NCBI RefSeq assembly: GCF_003008425.1
Contig: NZ_PXOQ01000006.1
Coordinates: 1 to 64,000 of the forward strand
Source of the DNA: Aurantibacter aestuarii
Lineage (GTDB): Bacteria > Bacteroidota > Bacteroidia > Flavobacteriales > Flavobacteriaceae
Length of the DNA stretch: 64,000 nucleotides
Direction of reading: 5' to 3'
Under the pieces are notes generated by a model. It was not told the DNA's origin, made no database searches, and was given only the letters and a program-made list of their open reading frames with translations. The position numbers and the translations under genes are program-made. Positions within the stretch are counted from its first letter, which is position 1. Every line of letters starts with the position of its first letter. Below are positions 1 through 8,608 of this stretch, piece by piece.

Positions 1-392
1 CTAACGAGCCAAATGATGGGACGTACACCTTTACCGATGTAAGCGCAGGAGAGCATGTAATTACGGTAAGAGATAAGAATGGCTGTGGAGAAGCAAGTGC
101 AACAGTACTGGCAATGGACTACCCATTATTCTTTACACCAAATGGAGATGGCTATAACGATACGTGGAACATTTACGGAATCGCAAATCAGCCAGATGCG
201 ACGATTTACATCTTTGACCGTATGGGCAAACTCTTAAAACAAATCAGTCCAACAGGCGCAGGATGGGATGGAACCTATAATGGTAACCCAATGCCAACAA
301 GCGACTACTGGTTTACAGTAGAGTATAGAGAGCCAAACTCAACTTCAGATGAGAAGAAACAGTTTAGAGCACACTTTACACTGAAGCGATAA
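1..392 (+). CDS. C-terminal end of a secreted protein with a type B T9SS sorting domain (partial)
   Basis: The gene enters from the left edge and is open from base 3 with no stop until 392, so only about the last 129 residues are seen. The final ~90 residues form the gliding-motility-associated C-terminal (CHU_C, type B) sorting domain: LFFTPNGDGYNDTW, then IYIFDRMGKLL, then GWDGTYNG. In this family the domain directs export through the type IX secretion system and anchoring at the cell surface. The residues before it (TFTDVSAGEHVITVRDKNGC) look like the end of a SprB-type repeat, common in large flavobacterial adhesins. The function of the missing N-terminal part cannot be judged. The ATG at 114 lies inside the domain and is not the real start. 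Confidence 0.93.
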   Translation, partial: NEPNDGTYTFTDVSAGEHVITVRDKNGCGEASATVLAMDYPLFFTPNGDGYNDTWNIYGIANQPDATIYIFDRMGKLLKQISPTGAGWDGTYNGNPMPTSDYWFTVEYREPNSTSDEKKQFRAHFTLKR

Positions 393-410
393 GATTGAAG
401 TTCAATAAAA

Positions 411-449
411 AAAAGCCCAACTTACAAATTCGTAAGTTGGGCTTTTTTA
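411..449. terminator. Bidirectional intrinsic terminator
   Basis: A 12-base perfect stem (AGCCCAACTTAC / GTAAGTTGGGCT) with a 6-base loop is flanked by A-runs on the left and T-runs on the right. It can therefore terminate both the sorting-domain gene (plus) and the dodecin gene (minus), which converge here. Confidence 0.9.
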
Positions 450-462
450 TAACTGTATTTTT

Positions 463-663
463 TTAATTAACCTCGAAGGTAAGTTTCAGGTTAACTCTAA
501 ACTCTGTCACTTCATTATCTTTTACAATAGCACTTTGCTCACGAACATAAACAGATTTTATATTCTTAACACTTTTAGAAGCCTGTTTAACGGCTTTTCT
601 TGTGGCATCTTCCCAGCTTTTTTCTGAGTTAGATAATACTTCAATTACTTTTAATACTGCCAT
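463..663 (-). CDS. Dodecin family flavin-binding protein
   Basis: A 66-residue protein with the dodecin layout: beta strand (AVLKVIEVLSNSEKSW), one helix (DATRKAVKQASKSVKNI), then two strands (KSVYVREQSAIV and FRVNLKLTFEV). Length and motif order match the family. Dodecins are dodecameric shells that store or buffer flavins, and some bind CoA. Here W17, after the first strand, sits where the flavin-stacking Trp is expected. The protein is cytosolic. It stands alone between the left terminator and the NifU gene, which lies upstream on the same strand 46 bases away. The next ATG downstream would remove the first strand, so this start is firm. Confidence 0.88.
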   Translation of the reverse strand: MAVLKVIEVLSNSEKSWEDATRKAVKQASKSVKNIKSVYVREQSAIVKDNEVTEFRVNLKLTFEVN

Positions 664-709
664 AATTTTATGTTTTTATTAATTAATAGCAGTTAATTTA
701 CTAAAAGTA

Positions 710-1633
710 TTAGCCATTTATAGCCTCAACAGTAGAAACTTTGTCTTTCATCATTTCCTTAAGCATATTTTCAATACCGTTTTTAAGTGTAAATGTAGAA
801 GATGGACAACCACTGCAAGCACCTTGTAAAATTACTTTTACCTTTTTGGTTTCAGGATCATAAGAGTCGAATTGAATATTTCCACCATCACTAGCTACAG
901 CAGGTTTTACATATTCTTCAAGTATATTTATAATTTCTTTAGACGTGTCATCTAATTCTTCATATTTTTGATCTAAAGCTTCAGATGTTTTTTCTTTAAA
1001 CACTTCTGTGTCTGGGTTTACAATGTTTTCTCCAGTTTCAATAAATGCTTTTATAAATTCTCTTAGTTCATTAGTAATATCCTGCCATTCAGCAACATCA
1101 AATTTTGTAATTGAAACGTAGTTTTCATCAATAAAAACAGATTTTACAAAAGGAAAATGAAATAGTTGACTTGCCATTTTAGACGATTTGCTTTCATCTA
1201 TAGAAGTAAATTCAAAAGCGTTTGTCACTAATTTTTTATTGGTTACAAATTTTAAAACTGATGGGTTTGGTGTGCTTTCAGCATAAACGGTTACAGCTAT
1301 TTTTTTGCTGGTTGTTTCTTCAGAAATATTTGTAACTGGTTTACCGCTATTTAAATAGTTTTCAATTTGCTCGGCAACTTCATCCTGAACACTTTTCCAA
1401 TCGATAATATTATAGCGTTCTATTGCAATAAAATTACTTGAAATGTATACTTTTTTTACAAAAGGTAAATGAAATAACTGTTGTGCTATAGGCGAGTCTT
1501 TTGCTTCATCTATATTGTTAAACTCAAAACTCTGGTGTTGTGTTATAAATTGATTGGTTTCAAACTTAATGATGGTTTCGTTTGAAGTAGGCTGTATGTT
1601 TATTTTAAAAGAATCCATTTTTTTTTTTGGCAA
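710..1633 (-). CDS. NifU family Fe-S cluster scaffold with a duplicated Nfu N-terminal domain
   Basis: A 307-residue protein. The C-terminal ~75 residues are the Nfu/NifU scaffold domain, with the cluster-binding CSGC motif at C273 and C276 (GACSGCPSST), and probably carry a 4Fe-4S cluster for delivery to apoproteins. Before it are two homologous N-terminal Nfu domains, roughly residues 8-98 and 112-200. Both contain the series F-E-F, a run ending QLFHLPFVK or QLFHFPFVK, a V-x-I strand, and a W-x-x-I/V helix. Usual Nfu proteins have one copy (about 190-200 residues), so the extra length is an internal duplication. The start is fixed by conserved sequence from residue 8 on. The gene is divergent from the PorP gene, with about 180 bases between them. 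Confidence 0.92.
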   Translation of the reverse strand: MPKKKMDSFKINIQPTSNETIIKFETNQFITQHQSFEFNNIDEAKDSPIAQQLFHLPFVKKVYISSNFIAIERYNIIDWKSVQDEVAEQIENYLNSGKPVTNISEETTSKKIAVTVYAESTPNPSVLKFVTNKKLVTNAFEFTSIDESKSSKMASQLFHFPFVKSVFIDENYVSITKFDVAEWQDITNELREFIKAFIETGENIVNPDTEVFKEKTSEALDQKYEELDDTSKEIINILEEYVKPAVASDGGNIQFDSYDPETKKVKVILQGACSGCPSSTFTLKNGIENMLKEMMKDKVSTVEAING

Positions 1634-1734
1634 AAATAGGAAACTTAAAATCTAAAATTTGTTAATTAAGGATATTATGCTCATTTTTAACTAAATCAAT
1701 TAAACAAACCATTTATTTAATAAAACTAAATTTA

Positions 1735-1742
1735 TATATTTG
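1735..1742 (+). promoter_or_regulatory. Possible -7 promoter element for the PorP/SprF gene
   Basis: TATATTTG matches the flavobacterial -7 consensus TAnnTTTG and points toward the gene at 1817. No TTG is seen at the usual upstream spacing, so this is a weak call. The 183 bases between the NifU and PorP starts are otherwise AT-rich with no other structure seen. Confidence 0.35.
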
Positions 1743-1816
1743 GCTTTATTATATACTATATTGGATATAATTATTTTAATGATGTGTTTCAAATTACATC
1801 AAATAGATATTTGACT

Positions 1817-2824
1817 ATGAAGTTTAACAAGCTATTATTAGTAGTGTTTGCAGCACTATGTTTCTCAAACCTATCTCAAGCCCAAGAAGGTTTGCCAATT
1901 TACTCAGATTATTTAACAGATAATTTATACTTACTTCACCCATCTATGGCTGGTGCAGCTAATTGTGCTAAAATAAGATTGACAGGAAGACAACAGTGGT
2001 TTGGAGATGAAGATGCCCCAAGATTATTAACCGTAAGTGCCAATGGAAGAATTGGAGATACTAAATCTGGTATTGGAGGTATTGCTTACACAGATAAAAA
2101 TGGGTTTCACTCTCAAACAGGAGTTTATTTAACTTATGCTTATCATTTACTATTCTCTAGAAGTGAAGTAGATTTAAACCAATTATCTTTTGGTTTAAGT
2201 GCAGGAGCTATTCAGTATAAGTTAGATGAAACGCAGTTTAGAGATTTTGACCCTATAGTGGCAGGAATTGAGCAATCGGCAACAAACTTTAATGTAGATG
2301 TTGGTTTTTCTTATAACCTATATAATTTCTACGCTCACGCAACAGTGAAAAATTTATTAGAAAATGAAGGTATTAACTTTAACGAGCAAGGTTTAAGTTA
2401 TAATAACTTAAGAACATATATCTTTTCTTTAGGAAATACATTTGCAGTAAGCGATGATTTGGCTGTAGAACCTTCTTTTATGATTTTTCACAGAGATGCT
2501 ACGAAAGAAACAACTTTTGATGTTAATGTTAAGGCATACAAGCAAATGGACTTTGGACAGGTTTGGGGTGGACTATCTTACAGAAGAAGTTTAGATGGTG
2601 CTGAATACCTTAATCCAGATGGAACCGATGTAGATTCTCAAAAATTACAGTATATCACACCAGTTTTAGGAGTAGACTACAAGCAGTTTGTGTTTGCTTA
2701 TACGTATAGTTACCAATTAAACGATGTGGTATTTAATAAAGGTGGTTTTCACCAATTTACTTTAGGATATAATTTTAACTGTAGAAGAGCTAAATACAGC
2801 TGTAACTGTCCTGCAGTAAACTAA
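1817..2824 (+). CDS. PorP/SprF family type IX secretion membrane protein
   Basis: A signal peptide (MKFNKLLLVVFAALCF... ending SQAQ) is followed by the PorP/SprF pattern: an early QEGLPIYSDYLTDNLYLLHP segment, G-x-T-G-R-Q-Q-W, and a run of alternating beta strands ending in aromatic residues, as in an outer-membrane barrel. In this family some members are T9SS components or partners that anchor a specific SprB-like adhesin. An in-frame ATG lies at 1784, but the start at 1817 places the signal peptide at the N-terminus and gives 335 residues. PorP-like genes usually lie next to large type B sorting-domain proteins. One such gene ends at 392, although two minus-strand genes lie between them. 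The exact paralogue cannot be told. Confidence 0.9.
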   Translation: MKFNKLLLVVFAALCFSNLSQAQEGLPIYSDYLTDNLYLLHPSMAGAANCAKIRLTGRQQWFGDEDAPRLLTVSANGRIGDTKSGIGGIAYTDKNGFHSQTGVYLTYAYHLLFSRSEVDLNQLSFGLSAGAIQYKLDETQFRDFDPIVAGIEQSATNFNVDVGFSYNLYNFYAHATVKNLLENEGINFNEQGLSYNNLRTYIFSLGNTFAVSDDLAVEPSFMIFHRDATKETTFDVNVKAYKQMDFGQVWGGLSYRRSLDGAEYLNPDGTDVDSQKLQYITPVLGVDYKQFVFAYTYSYQLNDVVFNKGGFHQFTLGYNFNCRRAKYSCNCPAVN

Positions 2825-2840
2825 AATAATATAATATTTT

Positions 2841-2877
2841 AAAAAAGGCTCTGTCAACTGACAGAGCCTTTTTTTAT
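2841..2877. terminator. Bidirectional intrinsic terminator
   Basis: A 9-base GC-rich stem (GGCTCTGTC / GACAGAGCC) with an AACT loop is extended by A/T pairing on both sides. It serves the PorP gene on plus and the convergent SIMPL-like gene on minus, whose stop codon lies at its edge. Confidence 0.9.
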
Positions 2878-3905
2878 TAGTTAGAAGGTAATTCTTTATA
2901 GCTTACATTACCATTAGGAGATACTAAGTAATACTTATATTTAGTTTCAATTTTGGTTATGGGCTCTTGCTTTTGTTCAATAGGTTTTGGTGTTAATTGT
3001 AATTTAATATTCATACCAACTTGTACAACTGGTTCTAAAATGCTTGGGTTAACCACAATATCAAAATCTTCATAAGTTATGGCCTGATAATAATATGACG
3101 TTTGTTTTTCAGCAGTAGTTACTCCTTTTCTTTTAGAAATAGCTTCGTAGGATACACTATTAAATGCTTGGTAACTTCTGTAAAAATCTTTTGGGAAATA
3201 ACAAAAGCTTTCATCGGCAACACTTGGTGTATATGTAGAAATATCAAAGCCTAAAGCTTCATAATAGGTTTTCCTTTCATTAATTAAGGCAACTAATTTT
3301 GCTTGAAGATTTTTGTAAACTGAATTAACATCAGCAATAAAATAGTCCACTTTTACCAGATTGTAAATTTCGTGAGATGCACAAATTTTTAGAATAGATT
3401 CAAAGTCTTGGGTTTTAGTAAATGTAATCATTACATTTTTTTGAAGCTCAAAGCCAATTGGTATTTCATTATAGGTTTTACTAAATAGTTTTTTAACCAC
3501 TTCTAATTCAAATTTCGGCACAAAAGAAATAACGTCTACCGCAAATTGGTTAGGTTTAATACCAAGTTTTGTTAATTCGGCTTTAACGGCGTTAATACGT
3601 TTATCCATTAATAAATTTGTAGAGTCTGCAGTTGGACCAATTTGAGATAAATTAAATACCGCCGTATAATTGGCGGCAGTTACATTTTGTAATGCTTTTA
3701 CATCTATAGTTAAAATGTTAGAAGGGTTTAATTGACCAAAATAATTTTGTCTTTTTATGGGGTTATAAATAGGAGCATTTCCGGTATGAGAAATGTTTTG
3801 TCTGGAAATAGTCCCGCTTTCTAAATGATTGAAATTGCCTTTATGTTGTGCATATAAAGTAATATTCGTTAAAATAAGGACTAAAAGAATTAAGTTGTTT
3901 TTCAT
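2877..3905 (-). CDS. Secreted SIMPL-like (DUF541-type) protein
   Basis: 342 residues from the ATG at 3905, which begins a clear signal peptide (MKNNLILLVLILTNITLYAQ). An earlier in-frame ATG at 3965 would bury it. The middle resembles the SIMPL domain: a strand (ANYTAVFNLSQIG), a helix (MDKRINAVKAELTKLGI), a strand of the VISFVP type, then a helix-strand pair (FESILKICASHEIYNLVKVDYFI), and a final helix (LVALINERKTYYEALG). The end holds a strand-rich tail with YKYYLVSPNGNVSYKELP. SIMPL proteins are poorly understood cell-envelope proteins. The assignment comes from pattern only. The gene converges on PorP across a shared terminator. Confidence 0.6.
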   Translation of the reverse strand: MKNNLILLVLILTNITLYAQHKGNFNHLESGTISRQNISHTGNAPIYNPIKRQNYFGQLNPSNILTIDVKALQNVTAANYTAVFNLSQIGPTADSTNLLMDKRINAVKAELTKLGIKPNQFAVDVISFVPKFELEVVKKLFSKTYNEIPIGFELQKNVMITFTKTQDFESILKICASHEIYNLVKVDYFIADVNSVYKNLQAKLVALINERKTYYEALGFDISTYTPSVADESFCYFPKDFYRSYQAFNSVSYEAISKRKGVTTAEKQTSYYYQAITYEDFDIVVNPSILEPVVQVGMNIKLQLTPKPIEQKQEPITKIETKYKYYLVSPNGNVSYKELPSN

Positions 3906-4111
3906 AATAAATAGTTTTTTTATAGAACTCAAATGTGTGAGTAAATCATTAAAAAAACTATCCATAATGCGTCACTTAGGCTAAAAAATGAGTAAAGGCC
4001 TTTTGGCATTTAGTAAACAGTCTGTTTTCTATGCTTTTTTGCCAGTTATATAGATTTTCAGGTTTTTTTTAATGTAATAAAGTATGTAAGTTTATACTTA
4101 GATATTGTGAT

Positions 4112-6271
4112 ATGAATTTTTTCCGTTGTTTACTTTTTTTATTGTATTGCTCGACCTTATGTGTAGCACAAAACACAAATGCTTCCAAAATGCGAAGCTC
4201 ACAAAATTCGTATAAAACATTTACTTTAAAAGGAGAAGTTCAAGAAGAAGACCGCACACCAATTAAGGATGTTGAAATACTTGTAAATGGTGGGACATAT
4301 ACTAAAACAAACGCGCTGGGAGAATTTAGACTTCAAGTAAAACAAGGCGACCAAATAACCATTACAAGCGATTATTTTGACACTATTTATTACACGGTTG
4401 ACACAGATGATAGACTTACTGTAAAAGTTACTGAAAGCCGCTTTAATAACACACCGCAATTACTACAAGAAAAAGCTAATGCATTCGAGACTTCTATAGA
4501 CTCCGCTTTATTTTATAAAAGTGTTTCCATTGAAAAAAGTATTCAGTTTATTACAGAAAGTATAAATCATAGCAGTAGCACTAAACAAAATGCAGAAGCT
4601 TTTGAGCTTTTGGGTGATGTTTATGCAGAGTGGAATCAATTCGATTTAGCCATAACCAACTATAAAATTAGTATTAATAATAAAGATGTTGTAGATGTTC
4701 AATTAAAATTAGCAGCAGCTTACCACAAAAATAAGTCTAACGAAAATGCGTTGAAAGTTTATGACAAGCTCGCTGAAAACAATTTAAATAATTATCAGAA
4801 TATTAGTTTAGATGAAGGTAAGGCAGATGTGTATTTTGAGACCTCAAAAACAAAGGAAGCACTAAACCTTTATAAAAAAGCACTTAAAAAGGCTGAAGAG
4901 TTTAAAATTCAAGAAAAAATAACCGACTTAAACTCAAAAATTGGAGATGTCTACGCTAAAATGGGAGCAAAGGACATTGCCAAAACCTATTACAACACTG
5001 CATTAGGATTAGCAGGGCAACAAAATGAAACCCGCGAAATTGAAGAAAAAGAGAAAGTTGCTAATTTTGAAAACGCAACACAGGACTATAATAAAGAAAT
5101 AGAAATACGCAAAAGTGTTGTTGAAACCGTAGAAAAAAATAAAAAGAATTTTTATCTGCCAAACGAAAGTGCTTTAACTCCACAAAAACAAAATTATAAA
5201 ATTGGAAATGCGTATTACCTTCAAAAAAACTATACAGAAGCTGTACCGTATTTAGAAAAAAGTATACAACAGGCGGACGAGACTGAAGATTTAGTGGTTA
5301 AGAAAGATGCCACAAAAAAGTTAAGTGAAGTGTATAGTGCCTCAAAAAATTACAATAAAGCATTAGAAACTTATAAGGATTATACCAGTTTGGTAGAGGA
5401 TTTGTATCGAAAAAAAGAACAGGAAATTTCTCAAGCTGCTCGTTTTGCTAAAAATTTAGCCGAAAAGCAAAGTCGAATTCAAAGTTTAGAAACGGATAGA
5501 CAACTTAGTATAAGCCAAATCAATCTTTCAAAAGAGCGAAATAAACGACAGCAGTTTTATATCTATGCCTTAATTGGTGGGCTGTTTTTGGTGTTGCTAT
5601 TAGCGTATTTAATGTTTAAATACATCAAGCAACAACGCTTATCTAACAATCTTTTGGCTTTAAAATCCTTACGAAGTCAAATGAATCCTCATTTTATTTT
5701 TAATGCTTTAAACTCGGTTAATAGTTTTATCGCGGTAAATGACGAGCGTACGGCTAATAAATATTTATCCGATTTTTCTAAATTAATGCGTGCCGTTTTA
5801 GAAAACAGCGAAGAAGACTTTATACCTTTAGAAAAAGAAATTGAACTGATTAAACTTTACACGCAATTGGAACATTTTAGGTTTCAAGATAAGTTTGAGT
5901 ATACTATTGATATTGATGCAGAGCTTCAGGTTTCCGATTATGAAATTCCACCGATGTTATTACAGCCATATATAGAAAATGCGGTGTGGCATGGATTGCG
6001 ATATAAGAGTGAAAAAGGATATTTAAAGATAAATATTGAAGAAGATAAACCTCAAAATTTAAAAATTACAATTACAGATAATGGGATAGGTAGAGAAGAG
6101 TCCAAAGCTTTAAAAACCAATCACCAAAAAAAGCACAACAGTAAAGGTTTGGGTAATATCCAGAAACGAGTGGATATTTTAAATACCATGTATAAAAATA
6201 AAATTAGCGTCCAAGTAGTAAATAACCCTGTAGAAACAGGAACTCAGGTGGTTGTGCTAATTAAAAAATAA
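4112..6271 (+). CDS. TPR sensor histidine kinase (LytS/YehU type)
   Basis: 719 residues. In order: signal peptide (ending VAQ near residue 20); a carboxypeptidase-regulatory-like beta domain (about 37-105, with TLKGEVQEEDRTPIKDVEILVNGG); several TPR-like helix pairs (about 160-440); a coiled segment; one membrane helix at about 482-505; then the His_kinase domain with the phospho-acceptor H527 in NPHFIFN, a YIENAVWHGL N-box near 622, and the DNGIG ATP-lid motif at 656. The sensor region should be periplasmic and the kinase cytosolic. It is followed after 4 bases by a LytTR response regulator, so the two form a two-component pair. The signal sensed is unknown. Confidence 0.93.
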   Translation: MNFFRCLLFLLYCSTLCVAQNTNASKMRSSQNSYKTFTLKGEVQEEDRTPIKDVEILVNGGTYTKTNALGEFRLQVKQGDQITITSDYFDTIYYTVDTDDRLTVKVTESRFNNTPQLLQEKANAFETSIDSALFYKSVSIEKSIQFITESINHSSSTKQNAEAFELLGDVYAEWNQFDLAITNYKISINNKDVVDVQLKLAAAYHKNKSNENALKVYDKLAENNLNNYQNISLDEGKADVYFETSKTKEALNLYKKALKKAEEFKIQEKITDLNSKIGDVYAKMGAKDIAKTYYNTALGLAGQQNETREIEEKEKVANFENATQDYNKEIEIRKSVVETVEKNKKNFYLPNESALTPQKQNYKIGNAYYLQKNYTEAVPYLEKSIQQADETEDLVVKKDATKKLSEVYSASKNYNKALETYKDYTSLVEDLYRKKEQEISQAARFAKNLAEKQSRIQSLETDRQLSISQINLSKERNKRQQFYIYALIGGLFLVLLLAYLMFKYIKQQRLSNNLLALKSLRSQMNPHFIFNALNSVNSFIAVNDERTANKYLSDFSKLMRAVLENSEEDFIPLEKEIELIKLYTQLEHFRFQDKFEYTIDIDAELQVSDYEIPPMLLQPYIENAVWHGLRYKSEKGYLKINIEEDKPQNLKITITDNGIGREESKALKTNHQKKHNSKGLGNIQKRVDILNTMYKNKISVQVVNNPVETGTQVVVLIKK

Positions 6272-6275
6272 GTTT

Positions 6276-7010
6276 ATGAAGTTAAATGCCATATTAGTAG
6301 AAGACGAAAAACTAAGTCGGGATATTTTAAGTAATTATTTACAAAAATATTGTCCAAACATTAATTTAGTAGGACAAGCCGAAAACATTAAAGAAGGCTT
6401 GAAGCTTATAGAAAATAACAATTTAGACTTAGTTTTTTTAGATGTCGAAATGCCTTATGGTAATGCTTTCGATTTATTAGATCAGGTAGAAAATAGAAGT
6501 TTTGAAACCATTTTCGTGACCGCTTATAATAATTATGCTATTGACGCTTTAAATGCACATGCATCCTATTATTTAATGAAGCCCATAGAGATTGATGAGC
6601 TTATTAAGGCGGTAAATTATGTAGAAAGCATAAAGTTAAAAGAAAATGCTCTACAAGAAAAAATTCTTGTGCCAATTACTACTGGTGTTCAAGGAAAAAT
6701 TACCATACCTCAGCAAGACGGATTTGAAATATTAGAAACTAAGGATATCATGTTTTGCAAGGCGGACGATAATTATACAGAAATTTACTTGAACACGAAT
6801 AAAAAGAAAGTGGTAAGTAAAACCTTAAAATATTTTGACGAAATTTTAGCGGATTCTGGCTTTGCACGGATACATAAAAGTTATCTGGTTAATATCAATG
6901 AAATTACAAAATACGTAAAAGGAAAAGGAGGAAGCGTTATCTTATCTAACGGAAAAGAATTGAGTGTTTCTGCTTCCAGAAAAGCCGATTTATTAGCTTA
7001 TTTTAAGTAA
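6276..7010 (+). CDS. LytTR family response regulator
   Basis: 244 residues. The receiver domain (1-120) has the acidic pocket E9-D10, the phospho-acceptor D56 in LVFLDVEMP, T in FVTAYNN and K in YLMKPIE. The C-terminal LytTR DNA-binding domain (about 140-244) includes IMFCKADDNYTEIYL and FARIHKSYLVNI, which are typical. It should be phosphorylated by the kinase encoded immediately upstream, with which it is almost certainly co-transcribed. LytTR proteins bind imperfect direct repeats upstream of target promoters. No target is evident in this window. Confidence 0.95.
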   Translation: MKLNAILVEDEKLSRDILSNYLQKYCPNINLVGQAENIKEGLKLIENNNLDLVFLDVEMPYGNAFDLLDQVENRSFETIFVTAYNNYAIDALNAHASYYLMKPIEIDELIKAVNYVESIKLKENALQEKILVPITTGVQGKITIPQQDGFEILETKDIMFCKADDNYTEIYLNTNKKKVVSKTLKYFDEILADSGFARIHKSYLVNINEITKYVKGKGGSVILSNGKELSVSASRKADLLAYFK

Positions 7011-7012
7011 CA

Positions 7013-7046
7013 AATTCCTGCGGAGACAGAAACTCATTTGAATCAA
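7013..7046 (+). repeat. Possible degenerate copy of a flavobacterial palindromic repeat
   Basis: ATTCCTGCGGAGACAGAAAC followed by TCATTTGAATC resembles a decayed member of the ATTCCTG...CAGGAATCTCAT palindrome family that I recognise from intergenic regions in this phylum. The right arm no longer pairs with the left. It lies between the response regulator and the carbonic anhydrase homologue. Confidence 0.3.
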
Positions 7047-7078
7047 GTAAAATATAATAGATTAATAACCCAAAATAA

Positions 7079-7597
7079 ATGAAACCACTAATAAAACCAG
7101 TTAACGGACATACCCCAAAAATTGAAAAGGATTGTTATATCGCAGAAAACGCCACTATTGTTGGAAACGTGACAATCGGTAAAGAATGCAGCATTTGGTT
7201 TAATGCCGTCTTACGTGGCGATGTTAATGCTATAGAGTTGGGTAATAAAGTTAATATTCAGGATGGTGCGGTCGTACATTGTACTTACCAAAAATATGCT
7301 ACAAAAATAGGAAATAACGTATCCGTCGGGCATAACGCTATTGTTCATGGATGTACTATTCACGACAATGTGCTTATTGGTATGGGAAGTATTGTTATGG
7401 ATAATTGCGTGGTAGAAAGCAATAGTATTATTGCTGCAGGCGCAGTCGTAACGCAAAACACTCGAGTAGAATCTGGCAGTATTTATGCAGGTGTACCCGC
7501 TAAAAAAGTAAAAGATATTAGCAAAGAATTAATCAATGGTGAAATTAACAGAATTGCCGATAATTATGTGAAGTATTCTGGTTGGTTTAAAGAGTAG
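7079..7597 (+). CDS. Gamma carbonic anhydrase family protein
   Basis: 172 residues with the left-handed beta-helix hexapeptide pattern throughout (IAENATIVGNVTIG, NVLIGMGSIV, IIAAGAVVTQ). The three putative zinc ligands are H67, H85 and H90 (VVHCTY and VGHNAIVHG), spaced as in the family. R46-G47-D48 corresponds to the conserved RGD turn. Many members of this YrdA/PaaY-like branch bind zinc but have weak or no measured carbonic anhydrase activity, so the enzyme role is uncertain. The gene follows the LytTR regulator by 68 bases on the same strand and may be read from the same transcript. Confidence 0.9.
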   Translation: MKPLIKPVNGHTPKIEKDCYIAENATIVGNVTIGKECSIWFNAVLRGDVNAIELGNKVNIQDGAVVHCTYQKYATKIGNNVSVGHNAIVHGCTIHDNVLIGMGSIVMDNCVVESNSIIAAGAVVTQNTRVESGSIYAGVPAKKVKDISKELINGEINRIADNYVKYSGWFKE

Positions 7598-7678
7598 TCT
7601 TTAAGTCTACAGTCTTCAGTTTGCAGTTTTCTATTGTGTAGTTTTTAAACTGTTAGTAAGCCTTTTTTAAAGTGATTT

Positions 7679-8593
7679 TTAGCTCTCTAAAACCATCTCG
7701 TCCCAAGACAAAATGGTTTGAAACCTTTTAGATTCAAAATAAGACTTTGGGTTGTCCTTAGAAGCGACTAAAACAAAATCGCCACCCCAAGCGCCAAGAC
7801 TTTTTATACTTCCATTAAAATCTGAAAACAACTTATTTTTAATTGTTTCTTGCTTTGTAACATTTGATATTAAAGTTTCGTGTAGGTGAAGTAATTCGCA
7901 AAACTCATCAAAATTGTTGGTTTTACTTAAATTTTCGGTAATCGAATTAATGGTCGCAACAGTATCTTCTAAGTTAAACTCTTGTGCTTTGTAGTGTTTA
8001 ATCCCATCACGACTATTCTGTTTTTCATTTAAATGAACAAAATATAGGTGCTCTTTAAAATTAGGGTTAAAATGTGTAGGTGTAATTTTTGGTTTAAGAT
8101 TTTTAATATGATAAAAAATTGGCGAGCTGTTTTGAGCACAAGCAATATCATAACCAGAACCACCAAAGGTTAAATTAGAAAGCTCAAACGCATCTACCTT
8201 AGCCCATTGAGCAACATTGTTTAGTAAGGTTGATGAAGAACCCAAACCCCAGTTTTGAGGAAATTCTAATTTGGAAACTACATGATAACCTGTTCCTTCA
8301 GCAAGGAATTTTGGGTTTAAAGAACGCGCCGCTTCTAATATTTTAATTAGGTTTTGCGAAACTTTGCAAGAATTAGAACACGAAAGGTTTGAACCGTTAA
8401 GGTTAAAATCGGCCTCATACCAAAGGTCATTAGTATGGGTTAAGCTTTTCCAATTTAAAAACGTTTTTTTAGTGGCTTCAACCTCTAAAGATTGTCCCAT
8501 TTTTGTAGGAACAGCAAGAGCCATAGCACCATCTAAAACCACATATTCTGCGGTTATTAATAATTTGCCATGACTATAAAACATTTCTTTCAA
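7679..8593 (-). CDS. GYDIA family GHMP kinase
   Basis: 304 residues with the GHMP kinase fold: an N-terminal strand (FYSHGKLLITAEYVVLDGA), the ATP-loop motif NWGLGSSSTL near residue 126, and the family-naming GSGYDIACA. The C-terminal motif 3 region (IKSLGAWGGDFVLVA) is also present. GHMP kinases phosphorylate small metabolites such as mevalonate. This subfamily is known by the GYDIA motif and its substrate is not established as far as I know. The gene lies 15 bases downstream of HMG-CoA reductase on the same strand, which strongly suggests a step in the mevalonate pathway, for example mevalonate or phosphomevalonate phosphorylation. That substrate is my inference. Confidence 0.88.
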   Translation of the reverse strand: MKEMFYSHGKLLITAEYVVLDGAMALAVPTKMGQSLEVEATKKTFLNWKSLTHTNDLWYEADFNLNGSNLSCSNSCKVSQNLIKILEAARSLNPKFLAEGTGYHVVSKLEFPQNWGLGSSSTLLNNVAQWAKVDAFELSNLTFGGSGYDIACAQNSSPIFYHIKNLKPKITPTHFNPNFKEHLYFVHLNEKQNSRDGIKHYKAQEFNLEDTVATINSITENLSKTNNFDEFCELLHLHETLISNVTKQETIKNKLFSDFNGSIKSLGAWGGDFVLVASKDNPKSYFESKRFQTILSWDEMVLES

Positions 8594-8608
8594 TTTAATT
8601 GTAATTTT

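Noticed and set aside
7598-7678. Short run of similar AGTCT/CAGTCTTCAGTTTGCAG units between two convergent genes
   Set aside because: The units are too short and irregular to call a tandem repeat or CRISPR, and no stable hairpin is formed.
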